In this document: piece by piece, positions 6,204 to 13,753 of the stretch
How the letters are laid out: each line of letters starts with the position of its first letter
Position numbering within the stretch: the first letter of the stretch is position 1
Assembly: GCA_964632495.1 (NCBI GenBank)
Contig: CAZWDS010000032.1
Span: 1 to 34,404, forward strand
Direction of reading: 5' to 3'
DNA: 34,404 nucleotides
DNA from: CALKXV01 sp964632495
Lineage (GTDB): Bacteria > Pseudomonadota > Alphaproteobacteria > Rhodobacterales > Rhodobacteraceae
The notes under the pieces: generated by a model
The model's database searches: none
Told to the model about the DNA's origin: nothing
What the model saw: the letters and a program-made list of their open reading frames with translations, nothing else
Program-made: the position numbers and the translations under genes

Positions 6204-8819
6204 CTAATGCACAACCGCATCCTCAGGCGGCGGTCGGTTCGATTTGGCCACTCGGTCACCGATCAGCAAACCCTCGGCACCGGCAGACACGTCAACCCGC
6301 TGACCATCACCAATGTCACCGGCCAAAAGCATCTCGGCCAACTCGTTTTGAAGCGCGTTCTGAATGACCCGCTTCAAAGGCCGCGCCCCGTAAACCGGAT
6401 CGTATCCTTCATCTGCCAGCCACGTCTGCGCCGCCTCATCCAGTGAGATCTCGATGTTCTGCTTGGCCAGACGCTTCTTCAAACGTCCCAACTGAATCTC
6501 AACGATCCCGTCCATGTCGCCCCGCGTCAGTCGATCAAAGACGATCATGTCGTCCAGACGGTTCAAGAACTCGGGCCGGAAATGCGCCCGCACCGCGTCC
6601 ATCACATCCCGCTGAGCCTGAGCTGCATCCGACCCTTCCGCCAGTTGCGACAAGGCTTGCGATCCAAGGTTCGACGTCAGAATGATCAACGTCTGTTTGA
6701 AGTCCACCTTGTTGCCCTGACCATCCGTCAGCACACCGTCGTCCAGCACCTGCAAAAGCACGTTGAACACCTCGGGGTGTGCCTTCTCGACCTCATCAAA
6801 CAGGATCACCTGATAAGGACGACGCCGCACCGCTTCGGTCAAGACACCGCCTTCGTCATACCCGACGTACCCCGGAGGCGCGCCGATCAACCGCGCCACG
6901 GAATGCTTCTCCATGAACTCCGACATGTCGATCCGCACCATGGCGCGATCATCGTCAAACAGAAATTCGGCAATCGCCTTGGTCAGCTCGGTCTTACCCA
7001 CACCGGTTGGCCCCAGAAACAGAAACGATCCCAAAGGCCGGTTCTCGTCCTGCAAACCTGCACGCGCCCGGCGCACAGCATTCGACACGGCCTTCACCGC
7101 GCCGGTCTGACCGATCACACGCTTGCCAATCTCGTCTTCCATCCTGAGCAGTTTCTCGCGGTCACCTTCCAACATCTTTGACGTCGGAATACCCGTCCAG
7201 CGTTCCACCACCTCGGCGATCAACTCAGGGCCAACAGCCTCTTCGACCATGACGTCAGTATAGGCCTCGTCCGCCTCTTCCAACAGCTTCTCCAACTCGG
7301 GGATCACGCCGTAAGACAACTCACCGGCGCGCTGAAGATTGCCTTCGCGCTTGGCCTGCTCAAGGTCAGACCGCGCCCGCTCCAGCTTTTCCTGCACCCC
7401 ACGCGAGGCTTCCAGCTTGTCACGTTCCGCCTGCCAGGTCGCCGTCATCTGCGCCGACTTCTCGGACAGGTCCGCAAGTTCTTTCTCAAGCTTTTCCAAC
7501 CGATCTTTCGACGCCTTGTCGTCTTCCTTCTTCAAGGCTTCCGCTTCGATCTGCATCTGCAAAATCTGGCGATCCAAAGCGTCCAGTTCTTCGGGCTTGG
7601 AATCCACTTCCATCCGCAACCGAGACGCCGCCTCGTCCACCAGATCAATCGCCTTGTCCGGCAAGAACCGATCCGTGATATAGCGATGGCTCAACGTCGC
7701 CGCCGCCACCAAGGCACTGTCGCCAATCCGCACACCATGGTGCAGCTCGTACTTTTCCTTGATTCCGCGCAGGATCGAAACCGTATCCTCAACCGTCGGT
7801 TCCTCAACGATCAACGGCTGGAACCGCCGCGCCAAAGCCGCGTCCTTTTCAACATACTTGCGATATTCATCCGTGGTCGTCGCACCCACACAATGCAACT
7901 CGCCCCGCGCCAAAGCAGGCTTCAACAGGTTCGACGCATCCATCGCCCCGTCCGTCTTACCGGCCCCGACCAAAGTGTGCATCTCGTCGATAAACAAAAT
8001 CACCTCGCCCGCAGCCGAAGTCACCTCGTTCAAAACGCCCTTCAGACGTTCTTCAAATTCACCGCGATACTTCGCCCCGGCAATCAAAGACCCCATGTCC
8101 AAAGCCAGTAGTTTCTTGTTGCGCAAAGACTCAGGCACATCCCCATTCACAATCCGCAAGGCCAGGCCCTCGGCAATCGCCGTCTTACCAACACCAGGAT
8201 CCCCGATCAGCACGGGATTATTCTTCGTCCGGCGCGACAACACCTGCATCGTGCGGCGAATTTCCTCGTCCCGGCCAATGATCGGATCAATCTTGCCATC
8301 GGCTGCCGCCTCGGTCAGATCGCGGGCAAATTTCTTCAGCGCCTCATACTGCTCTTCCGCATTGGCACTGTCCGCCGTCCGTCCTTTGCGCACATCATTG
8401 ATCGCCGAGTTCAAAGCCTGAGCCGAGACAGTCCCCGCTTCCAAAGCCTCTTTCGCCTTCGACTTCACAACCGCCAAAGCCGTCAAAATCCGCTCCACGG
8501 GGACAAAACTATCGCCGGCCTTCTTGGCCAGCTTCTGCGCCTCATCCAAAACCTTGACGGTCTGTTGATCCATGTAAGTCTGGCCCGCGTCACCGGTCAC
8601 CTTCGGCACCTTGCCCAAGGCAGCATCCACAGCCTGCACCACACGCGCAGGATCGCCCCCACCCGCACGGATCAGGTTCGAAGCCAAACCTTCCTCGTCA
8701 TCCATCAATGCTTTCAGTAAATGTTCGGGTGCCAACCGCTGGTGACTTTCCCGTGCCGTAATGGTCTGCGCAGCTTGCAAAAAACCACGCGACCGCTCGG
8801 TGAACTTCTCCAAGTCCAT
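6204..8819 (-). CDS. clpB: ATP-dependent chaperone ClpB (Hsp100 disaggregase), 871 aa
   Basis: ClpB forms a cytosolic hexameric AAA+ machine that works with DnaK/DnaJ/GrpE to pull apart aggregated proteins after heat stress. Domains in order: a Clp N-domain (LEKFTERSRGFLQAAQ, residues ~1-145); first AAA+ module with Walker A GDPGVGKT near 205 and Walker B VILFIDEMHT; the coiled-coil middle domain characteristic of ClpB rather than ClpA (LEKELADLSEKSAQM and following, ~410-530); second AAA+ module with Walker A GPTGVGKT near 605 and Walker B VILFDEVEKAHPE; and the small C-terminal domain (DPVYGARPLKRVIQ). Length matches the family (~860). ATG 8819 follows GGAGAG by 5 bases. It is monocistronic, with its own terminator and a candidate heat-shock promoter upstream. 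Confidence 0.98.
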   Translation of the reverse strand: MDLEKFTERSRGFLQAAQTITARESHQRLAPEHLLKALMDDEEGLASNLIRAGGGDPARVVQAVDAALGKVPKVTGDAGQTYMDQQTVKVLDEAQKLAKKAGDSFVPVERILTALAVVKSKAKEALEAGTVSAQALNSAINDVRKGRTADSANAEEQYEALKKFARDLTEAAADGKIDPIIGRDEEIRRTMQVLSRRTKNNPVLIGDPGVGKTAIAEGLALRIVNGDVPESLRNKKLLALDMGSLIAGAKYRGEFEERLKGVLNEVTSAAGEVILFIDEMHTLVGAGKTDGAMDASNLLKPALARGELHCVGATTTDEYRKYVEKDAALARRFQPLIVEEPTVEDTVSILRGIKEKYELHHGVRIGDSALVAAATLSHRYITDRFLPDKAIDLVDEAASRLRMEVDSKPEELDALDRQILQMQIEAEALKKEDDKASKDRLEKLEKELADLSEKSAQMTATWQAERDKLEASRGVQEKLERARSDLEQAKREGNLQRAGELSYGVIPELEKLLEEADEAYTDVMVEEAVGPELIAEVVERWTGIPTSKMLEGDREKLLRMEDEIGKRVIGQTGAVKAVSNAVRRARAGLQDENRPLGSFLFLGPTGVGKTELTKAIAEFLFDDDRAMVRIDMSEFMEKHSVARLIGAPPGYVGYDEGGVLTEAVRRRPYQVILFDEVEKAHPEVFNVLLQVLDDGVLTDGQGNKVDFKQTLIILTSNLGSQALSQLAEGSDAAQAQRDVMDAVRAHFRPEFLNRLDDMIVFDRLTRGDMDGIVEIQLGRLKKRLAKQNIEISLDEAAQTWLADEGYDPVYGARPLKRVIQNALQNELAEMLLAGDIGDGQRVDVSAGAEGLLIGDRVAKSNRPPPEDAVVH

Positions 8820-8895
8820 AAGCTCTCTCCTTCATCAAGCGCCCTTGTCTTTCGACACCCGGCAAGCGGCATGTCGTATCAGGGCCTCGCAATAA

Positions 8896-8923
8896 AGATG
8901 GGAACCTCACGCCCGCGTTACAA
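8896..8923 (-). promoter_or_regulatory. Candidate RpoH-type heat-shock promoter of clpB
   Basis: On the minus strand TTGTAA (complement of 8918-8923) and CCATCT (complement of 8896-8901) are separated by 16 bases, about 75 bases before the clpB start. Alphaproteobacterial RpoH promoters have a CTTG-type -35 and a CCATNT/CYTATNT-type -10 with 16-17 base spacing, so this is a reasonable match, but the -35 lacks the leading C. The rest of the 8820-9205 gap holds GGACC-type short tandem repeats near 8972-8987 and the repeat at 9089-9168. No gene is seen in it. Confidence 0.35.
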
Positions 8924-9088
8924 CCCCTAACACGACCCCAATACGAACCTAAAAGCCGGACCAACGACCGCGGACCGGACCGGACCACAGTTTTAGGATA
9001 CGACAACCCCGCCTCAACACGCTTGGCCCCCTCAAATCCATGTATCGCACCTTAATGCTTGACCTATCCAAACACGCGACCACGTCCC

Positions 9089-9168
9089 TTTCATCTCTTT
9101 AAAAATACGCAAAGGGGGTGCGGGGGCCAAGCCCCCGCCACCGCGACGGGCAAAGCCCGGCGCAAAAC
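9089..9168 (+). repeat. Intergenic box plus double-hairpin repeat, copy A
   Basis: A 23-base box (9089-9111: TTTCATCTCTTT followed by AAAAATACGCA) is followed 8 bases later by hairpin 1, GCGGGGGC (9120-9127) / GCCCCCGC (9131-9138). Then come the spacer CCACCGCGACG (9138-9148), hairpin 2 CGGGC (9147-9151) / GCCCG (9155-9159), and GGCGCAAAAC (9159-9168). The same order recurs at 19785-19864 and, more diverged, at 23690-23762. It lies just upstream of pyrF and might affect its mRNA leader. Confidence 0.7.
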
Positions 9169-9205
9169 CTTGACCCCAAGCCAGACAGCCGTTAGCCGAA
9201 CCGCT

Positions 9206-9928
9206 ATGACCCAATCTGATGACCGCTTAATCGTCGCCCTCGATGTGCCCAACGTCGTCCAGGGGCTGGACCTCGCCGACACGCTTGGCGACGACGTGTC
9301 CTTCTACAAAATCGGCCTTGGCATGCTGACGGGCGGAGGCCTTGCACTGGCCAACGAGCTGAAAGAAGAACGCGGCAAACGCATCTTCCTTGACATGAAA
9401 CTCTTCGACATCAGCGCCACCATCGAGGCCGCCGTGCGCGGGCTGGCCCAGTTCAACCTCGATTTCCTGACCGTCCATGGCGATCCGCATGTGGTCCGTG
9501 CCGCCCGCGAAGGGGCCGCCGGATCCAACCTGCAAATCCTCGCCGTCACCATCCTCACATCGCTCGACCGCGCCGATCTGGATGCCGCCCAAATCAAAGA
9601 CGGCGCCATCCCCGATCTGGTCGCCGAACGCGCCGGTCGCGCCCTCGACGCAGGTGCCCACGGCGTCATCGCCTCGCCACACGAAGCCAAAGTCATCCGC
9701 GCCATGTCCGAAGCCGAAGGTCGCCTGATCGTCACCCCCGGCGTGCGCCCGACAGGGTCAGACAAAGGCGACCAGAAGCGCGTTACCACTCCGGCGCAAG
9801 CCATCGCCAACGGCGCAGACCATGTGGTTGTCGGTCGCCCGATCCATCAGGCTCCCAAACCCGCCGAAGCCGCAAGAGCCATCATTGCCGAGCTTCGTTC
9901 GCCCCAGGCACAATCCCCCAACCAGTGA
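9206..9928 (+). CDS. pyrF: Orotidine 5'-phosphate decarboxylase, 240 aa
   Basis: PyrF catalyses the last step of de novo UMP synthesis, decarboxylating OMP in the cytosol. The TIM-barrel protein shows the family signature: Lys35 in FYKIG, and the catalytic D-x-K-x-x-D set in LDMKLFDI (Asp63, Lys65, Asp68). It also has the phosphate-binding C-terminal elements VTPGVRP and VVGRPI. Length is normal for the bacterial group I enzyme (~230-240). ATG 9206 is chosen because the family N-terminus (DDRLIVALDVP) starts there; the frame is open further upstream, but that stretch is the repeat at 9089-9168. No strong Shine-Dalgarno sequence precedes it. It stands alone, diverging from clpB, with the hydrolase gene 48 bases downstream. 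Confidence 0.96.
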   Translation: MTQSDDRLIVALDVPNVVQGLDLADTLGDDVSFYKIGLGMLTGGGLALANELKEERGKRIFLDMKLFDISATIEAAVRGLAQFNLDFLTVHGDPHVVRAAREGAAGSNLQILAVTILTSLDRADLDAAQIKDGAIPDLVAERAGRALDAGAHGVIASPHEAKVIRAMSEAEGRLIVTPGVRPTGSDKGDQKRVTTPAQAIANGADHVVVGRPIHQAPKPAEAARAIIAELRSPQAQSPNQ

Positions 9929-9976
9929 CGTAACGGCCCACTCGAAAACCGGCACATCAAGAATTATGTTAGACCC

Positions 9977-10672
9977 ATGCGCGTCTTACTGACCCTTCTG
10001 TTTCTTGCTCCCGCACCCGCAATGGCCGATTGCGTGGTCCTGCTACACGGTCTGGCGCGCGGCGAAACCTCGATGTGGTTCTTGGGCTATTCCCTCAGAC
10101 AAGCCGGCTATGACACCGTCAACGCCGGATACCCCTCCACAGAAGAGGACATCCGCACGCTGGCCGAAAACACCCTGCCGTTTTCCTTCGCAAGTTGCGG
10201 AGACCAAACCGTCCACGTCGTCACCCATTCCATGGGCGGCATCCTGACCCGCGCTTGGCTCAAAGACACGATGCCCGCCAACCTTGGACGTGTGGTGATG
10301 CTGGCGCCCCCCAACCAAGGCTCGGAACTGGTGGATGAACTGGGCACGTTCGATCCCTTCGAATGGATCAATGGCCCCGCCGGGATGGAGCTTGGCACCG
10401 GCCCGGACAAACTGCCGCAAAGACTGGGCCCCGTTGATTTCGACCTTGGCGTCATCGCAGGCAGCCAAAGCCTGAACCCCGCCTATTCCGCACTGATCCC
10501 GGGTGACGATGACGGCAAAGTGTCGATCGAAAGCACCAAGGTCGATGGCATGTCAGATCACATCACCATGCACGTCACCCATACTTTCATGATGCTAAAC
10601 CCCGACGTCATTGCGCAAACTCTGACGTTTCTGAAGGCCGGTGCTTTCGATCATGAGGCGCTATCTGAATAG
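9977..10672 (+). CDS. Exported alpha/beta hydrolase, lipase/esterase-like, 231 aa
   Basis: A Sec signal peptide is clear: MRVLLTLLFLAPAPAMA, cleavage probably before DCVVLLHG. The mature protein begins directly with the oxyanion-hole strand VVLLHGLAR of alpha/beta hydrolases. The nucleophile elbow is THSMGG (Ser85), a likely acid is in the GDDDGKV segment (~177-181), and a likely catalytic His is in MHVTHTF (His199 or His202). The APPNQGSELVD stretch after strand 6 is typical of triacylglycerol-lipase/PGAP1-like hydrolases. The substrate is probably an ester or lipid in the periplasm; this is inferred from family only. The 10673-10852 gap to the next gene argues for a separate unit. Confidence 0.85.
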   Translation: MRVLLTLLFLAPAPAMADCVVLLHGLARGETSMWFLGYSLRQAGYDTVNAGYPSTEEDIRTLAENTLPFSFASCGDQTVHVVTHSMGGILTRAWLKDTMPANLGRVVMLAPPNQGSELVDELGTFDPFEWINGPAGMELGTGPDKLPQRLGPVDFDLGVIAGSQSLNPAYSALIPGDDDGKVSIESTKVDGMSDHITMHVTHTFMMLNPDVIAQTLTFLKAGAFDHEALSE

Positions 10673-10726
10673 CCCCATTGTTCGCAATTTCCGGCCAATC
10701 AGGCCAGCAATGCCGGACTATCAACC

Positions 10727-10751
10727 TATTGTTCACGATTTGTGAACAATA
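10727..10751. promoter_or_regulatory. Perfect 10-base-arm palindrome upstream of the Hint gene
   Basis: TATTGTTCAC (10727-10736), GATTT, GTGAACAATA (10742-10751). It lies 101 bases before the Hint-protein start and 54 bases after the hydrolase stop, with no T-run, so a dimeric-repressor operator is likelier than a terminator. It is not an alphaproteobacterial LexA box, which is a direct GTTC-N7-GTTC repeat. Confidence 0.5.
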
Positions 10752-10852
10752 CCACTGTTAGTAGACAGTCATCGCGGATTCACCCCTAGCGGTCCCTAAT
10801 TCAGTCACAATTCTCTCTACCGTGGTCATTGGGGCAGAGACGGATTGACACC

Positions 10853-11485
10853 ATGACAATGGTTAAAAAGATAACCGACGGTGACGTTGTAAAAGCTGGC
10901 ACAACCGGGCTTTGTGAAGGTGCAAACCTGCGTACGCCCTGCGGTGAACGACGCGTTGAATTCTTGCGCAAAGGCGATCTTGTCGTCACGCGGGACAATG
11001 GCCTGCAACCCGTCGCCTTGATCTGGACCCAAACCGTCCCCGCCGCCGAAATCGCCGCCGATCCCTCGCTGGCGCCGGTCCTTTTAAAGCCCCGCGCCAT
11101 CGCACCCATGATGCCCGCAAAGCCCTTGCAAGTCGGCGGCGCACACCGCCTGCTGATCCCCGGCTGGCGGATCGACGATGAAGAAGACACGCAAAGCTGC
11201 CTTGTCGCCGCGCGCGATGTGGATGGGCTTGAAACGGGCAGCACCATTCCGGACGAAGATTTGACTTACTACAATATCGTCTTCGAATGCCCGCAAATCT
11301 TCTGCGCCAACGGCATGCCCGTCGAAAGCTTCACGCCCGCCGAAGACACTTTGACATCCGTTCCAAAAGACGCGCTGGACGCCCTGCAAAAGGCCTTCCC
11401 GGAACTGGGTCCAAAGTTTCAGGACTATCCCGAAACCACCTACAAACGCCGCGCCAGCATTTCCTATACGCCGGACTATGCCTGA
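10853..11485 (+). CDS. Stand-alone Hint (Hedgehog/intein-type) domain protein, 210 aa
   Basis: The sequence follows the Hint_2 pattern common in Rhodobacteraceae. A possible nucleophile Cys21 (GLCEGANLRTPCGERRVE) leads into LRKGDLVVTRDNGLQPV, the block-A strand. A block-B-like His98 lies in QVGGAHRLLIPGW, and ANGMPVESFTP near the end matches the usual LANGLPTESF element. Hint domains catalyse an N-S acyl shift and self-processing; whether this copy is active cannot be told, since the block-B Thr and a C-terminal Asn are not obvious. Unlike many relatives it has no large adhesin-like partner region and no signal peptide. ATG 10853 has only a weak purine-rich sequence (GGGGCAGAGA) some 14 bases upstream; ATG 10859 is an alternative start. 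It overlaps the next gene by 8 bases. Confidence 0.82.
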   Translation: MTMVKKITDGDVVKAGTTGLCEGANLRTPCGERRVEFLRKGDLVVTRDNGLQPVALIWTQTVPAAEIAADPSLAPVLLKPRAIAPMMPAKPLQVGGAHRLLIPGWRIDDEEDTQSCLVAARDVDGLETGSTIPDEDLTYYNIVFECPQIFCANGMPVESFTPAEDTLTSVPKDALDALQKAFPELGPKFQDYPETTYKRRASISYTPDYA

Positions 11486-11690
11486 CACCGTCCGCTCAAT
11501 CGAGATTTACTATGACATCGCCTCCATTCCAGACGTCGATGTCGATGCACCCGACGTGCTAACCAAAGCGCTCGACTTTCGCAACGACGCCATGCACCAC
11601 ATCGAAGCAGTGTTAGTGAAAGACACACCATACGCAGGCATCCGCGAAATCACCCGGCAGGAATTCGACCCGTCAGGGTTCGAAGCGTAG
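11478..11690 (+). CDS. Small hypothetical protein, 70 aa, coupled to the Hint gene
   Basis: ATG 11478 lies 8 bases inside the end of the Hint gene in another frame, so it is probably translated by coupling. The product is small and acidic: SIEIYYDIASIPDVDVDAPDV, then a helix (KALDFRNDAMHHIEAVLV) and a short tail. There is no membrane segment or recognisable domain. Its 3' end overlaps the convergent oxidoreductase gene (stop at 11673) by 18 bases. I do not know its function; the position suggests a partner of the Hint protein. Confidence 0.6.
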   Translation: MPDTVRSIEIYYDIASIPDVDVDAPDVLTKALDFRNDAMHHIEAVLVKDTPYAGIREITRQEFDPSGFEA

Positions 11691-12740
11691 CGGCGAAAGC
11701 GCCTTAACCGTGGCTTGGTCCAGCGACGACATGCGCCCCATGACCTGATCCGCCAACAAGGCTCCAGCCGCAGGCGCAGTCTGAAATCCATATCCGCCCT
11801 GCCCGGCCATCCAGAAAAACCCGTCCACGTCCGCCGCCGCTCCGATGACCAAAGCACGGTCTGGCGCAAAGGTCCGCAATCCCGCCCAGTTCGTCTCGAC
11901 CCGGGTAACAGGCGTGCTGACGTAAGGTTCGTACCGCGCCAATCCTTCCGCCAGAACCATGTCATCGGCCCAGGCGTCCATCGGCTCAACCGGGTCTTCC
12001 TCGGCAGGCGACACAATCCAACCGCCCGCGTCCGGCTTTGCGTACCACGTCTCACCCGGCCCCATCAGCATCGGCCAATTGCGCACATCGTGATCACCCG
12101 GCGCCGGAAGCCGCGCCATAGATCGCCGGTAAGGCCGTAGCCCAATCGGCGCAGCACCCGCCAATTCCGCCACGTGATCCGCCCAAGCCCCCGCCGCATT
12201 CACGATCACATCCGCGCTAAAATCCGCATCACCGCAAAACACCTGCCAGCCGTCATCGCGCGCGATCCCTGTCACATGACAACCGGTGCGGATCACTGCC
12301 CCATGATCCCGCGCCGTCCGTGCCATGTGTTGCAACACACGGTCAGTGTCGATGTCATAGGCCTCTTCATGCACGGCAGCTCGTTGGATACCATCCGCAA
12401 GAATGGGCACCCGATCCCGCGCCTTGTTCACTGAAATCTCGGTCAAACCAAGGTTGACCAAATCCGCTTCAAACGCCACATCGTCGCCCGCCAGCGCCAA
12501 ACCAAACAACCCGCGCGGCGACAAAACCCCCATGGCCTCAAAGGCAGATCGCGACGCCTTGCTCAGCGCCACCACCGCCGGGTTGCCATAGTTTTCCTCG
12601 AACATCGCCGCCGAGCGACCGCTGGCGTGATAGCCAAGCGCAGTCTCGCGCTCTAACACAACCACCTCAGCATCGGGCGCCAAAGCCGCCGCCGCCGACA
12701 AACCAGCAACGCCGCCCCCGATGACGACAACACGCCTCAC
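11673..12740 (-). CDS. FAD-dependent oxidoreductase, DAO (amino-acid/amine oxidase) family, 355 aa
   Basis: The N-terminus has the FAD Rossmann motif VVVIGGGVAGLSAA and the ribose-binding acid in VVVLERE. The FAD-proximal HASGRSAAMFEENYG is typical of glycine-oxidase/DadA-like DAO enzymes, and the C-terminal GxG element is MAGQGGYGFQTAP. Such enzymes oxidise D-amino acids, glycine, sarcosine or related amines; the substrate here is unknown. The start GTG 12740 overlaps the stop of the aldo/keto reductase gene (GTGA), so the two are coupled, and it is the last gene of the minus-strand purine block. No terminator is evident after it; its 3' end overlaps the convergent 70-aa gene. Confidence 0.9.
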   Translation of the reverse strand: MRRVVVIGGGVAGLSAAAALAPDAEVVVLERETALGYHASGRSAAMFEENYGNPAVVALSKASRSAFEAMGVLSPRGLFGLALAGDDVAFEADLVNLGLTEISVNKARDRVPILADGIQRAAVHEEAYDIDTDRVLQHMARTARDHGAVIRTGCHVTGIARDDGWQVFCGDADFSADVIVNAAGAWADHVAELAGAAPIGLRPYRRSMARLPAPGDHDVRNWPMLMGPGETWYAKPDAGGWIVSPAEEDPVEPMDAWADDMVLAEGLARYEPYVSTPVTRVETNWAGLRTFAPDRALVIGAAADVDGFFWMAGQGGYGFQTAPAAGALLADQVMGRMSSLDQATVKALSPLRFEP

Positions 12741-13666
12741 AGGACTTCTGAGCGGTCAGTCGCAGGTGGCGGCGTGCGCGACAGACCCGACAGCCGCGCG
12801 TACAAATCATCGTCCATCTTGAAGTCGATTGCTGCCAAAGACGGCTGCACCTGTTCCAGTGACCGCGCAGAAATGATAGGCCCAAACAACCCCGGATGCC
12901 GCGCCGCCCAAGCTACCGCCAAAGTCGCCGAAGCCACCCCAAGCTCGCCCGCAACTTCCGCCAAATCCGCCGCCGTCTGCGCCATCCAATCGTCCCCATA
13001 CCGGCTGGCATAATGCGCATCGGTCGACAAACGCCCGGTTTCCCCAGAAACGTATTTCCCGGTCAGCAACCCGCCACCCAAAGGCGAATAGGAACACACC
13101 GCGATGTCTTCGGCCTCGGCCATCGGCAGGATCTCAATCTCGACCACCCGCTTCACCAGATTGTACATCGGCTGCAAAAATTCGACCGACACACCCAGAT
13201 CAGCCGCCACAGCTCGCGCCTTCATCATCTGCCAAGCCGCAAAATTCGACATGCCCAAATGCCGGACCGACCCGTCCGAAACATACCCCGCCAGAACCCG
13301 CAGGCTGTCTTCAATCCGCGTCGCATCATCCCAGCGATGGATATACAGCAAATCCACCGTCTCACATCCCAACCGACGACGACTTTCCGCGAACTCCGCC
13401 TCAATCTTTTCCGGCGTCGCCCCGTGATACCCACATTTGGTTGCCAGAAAAATCTCGTCCCGCTCAGATGAAATCAGCCGACCGATAATCTCTTCCGCAG
13501 ACCCCTTGGTGTACAAATACGCCGTATCGAAAAAGTTGATCCCAGCCGCACGACAAGCCCCGTAAATCTCGCCCGACGCCGTTTCGTCCGCCTTACCACC
13601 AAACTGCATCGTCCCAAAACTGAACCGCGACACCGGCGTGCCCGAGATCGTTGTAAACTCTGCCAT
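12737..13666 (-). CDS. Aldo/keto reductase, 309 aa
   Basis: A cytosolic NADPH-dependent (alpha/beta)8-barrel reductase. The catalytic tetrad is visible: Asp47 and Tyr52 in FFDTAYLY, Lys77 in LATKCGYH, His110 in LLYIHRWDD. The NADP-binding C-terminal region contains GPIISARSLEQVQ. It fits the YajO/Tas-like branch; the substrate is not deducible. ATG 13666 is chosen because GGGGGAGG sits 5 bases upstream and the family N-terminus (MAEFTTISGTPVSRFSFGTM) begins there. It follows the substrate-binding-protein gene across an 87-base gap with a strong hairpin, and its stop overlaps the next gene's start. The link to purine use is by position only. Confidence 0.93.
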   Translation of the reverse strand: MAEFTTISGTPVSRFSFGTMQFGGKADETASGEIYGACRAAGINFFDTAYLYTKGSAEEIIGRLISSERDEIFLATKCGYHGATPEKIEAEFAESRRRLGCETVDLLYIHRWDDATRIEDSLRVLAGYVSDGSVRHLGMSNFAAWQMMKARAVAADLGVSVEFLQPMYNLVKRVVEIEILPMAEAEDIAVCSYSPLGGGLLTGKYVSGETGRLSTDAHYASRYGDDWMAQTAADLAEVAGELGVASATLAVAWAARHPGLFGPIISARSLEQVQPSLAAIDFKMDDDLYARLSGLSRTPPPATDRSEVL

Positions 13667-13706
13667 ATCAACCTCCCCCGCGGCAAAGCCGCCTTTTAAA
13701 ACGCGT

Positions 13707-13731
13707 GCGCCGGCCCGGAAGGGGCCGGCGC
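13707..13731 (-). terminator. Strong GC hairpin after the substrate-binding-protein gene
   Basis: GCGCCGGCCC (13707-13716) and GGGCCGGCGC (13722-13731) form perfect 10-base arms around a 5-base loop, 22 bases after the stop of the binding-protein gene. Only TTTT follows on the minus strand, after ACGCG. It probably works as a partial terminator or a 3'-end stabiliser that keeps binding-protein mRNA more abundant than the two downstream genes. A smaller hairpin, GCGGC/GCCGC (13680-13692), lies just before the next ribosome-binding site. Confidence 0.6.
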
Positions 13732-13753
13732 TCATTGTGACACCATAGAAAGA

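Noticed and set aside
6060..6446. A 128-codon plus-strand open frame across the clpB 3' end
   Set aside because: It runs through the clpB terminator and antisense to clpB; its composition follows the clpB codon pattern, and no ribosome-binding sequence precedes it.
8972..8987. GGACC-type tandem repeat upstream of clpB
   Set aside because: Only about three 5-base units; too short to separate from chance in GC-rich DNA.
9059..9205. A 49-codon N-terminal extension of pyrF
   Set aside because: This stretch is the box and double-hairpin repeat, and the conserved PyrF N-terminus begins at 9206.
10727..10751. LexA (SOS) box
   Set aside because: Rhodobacter-type LexA sites are direct repeats GTTC-N7-GTTC; this site is an inverted repeat with different spacing.
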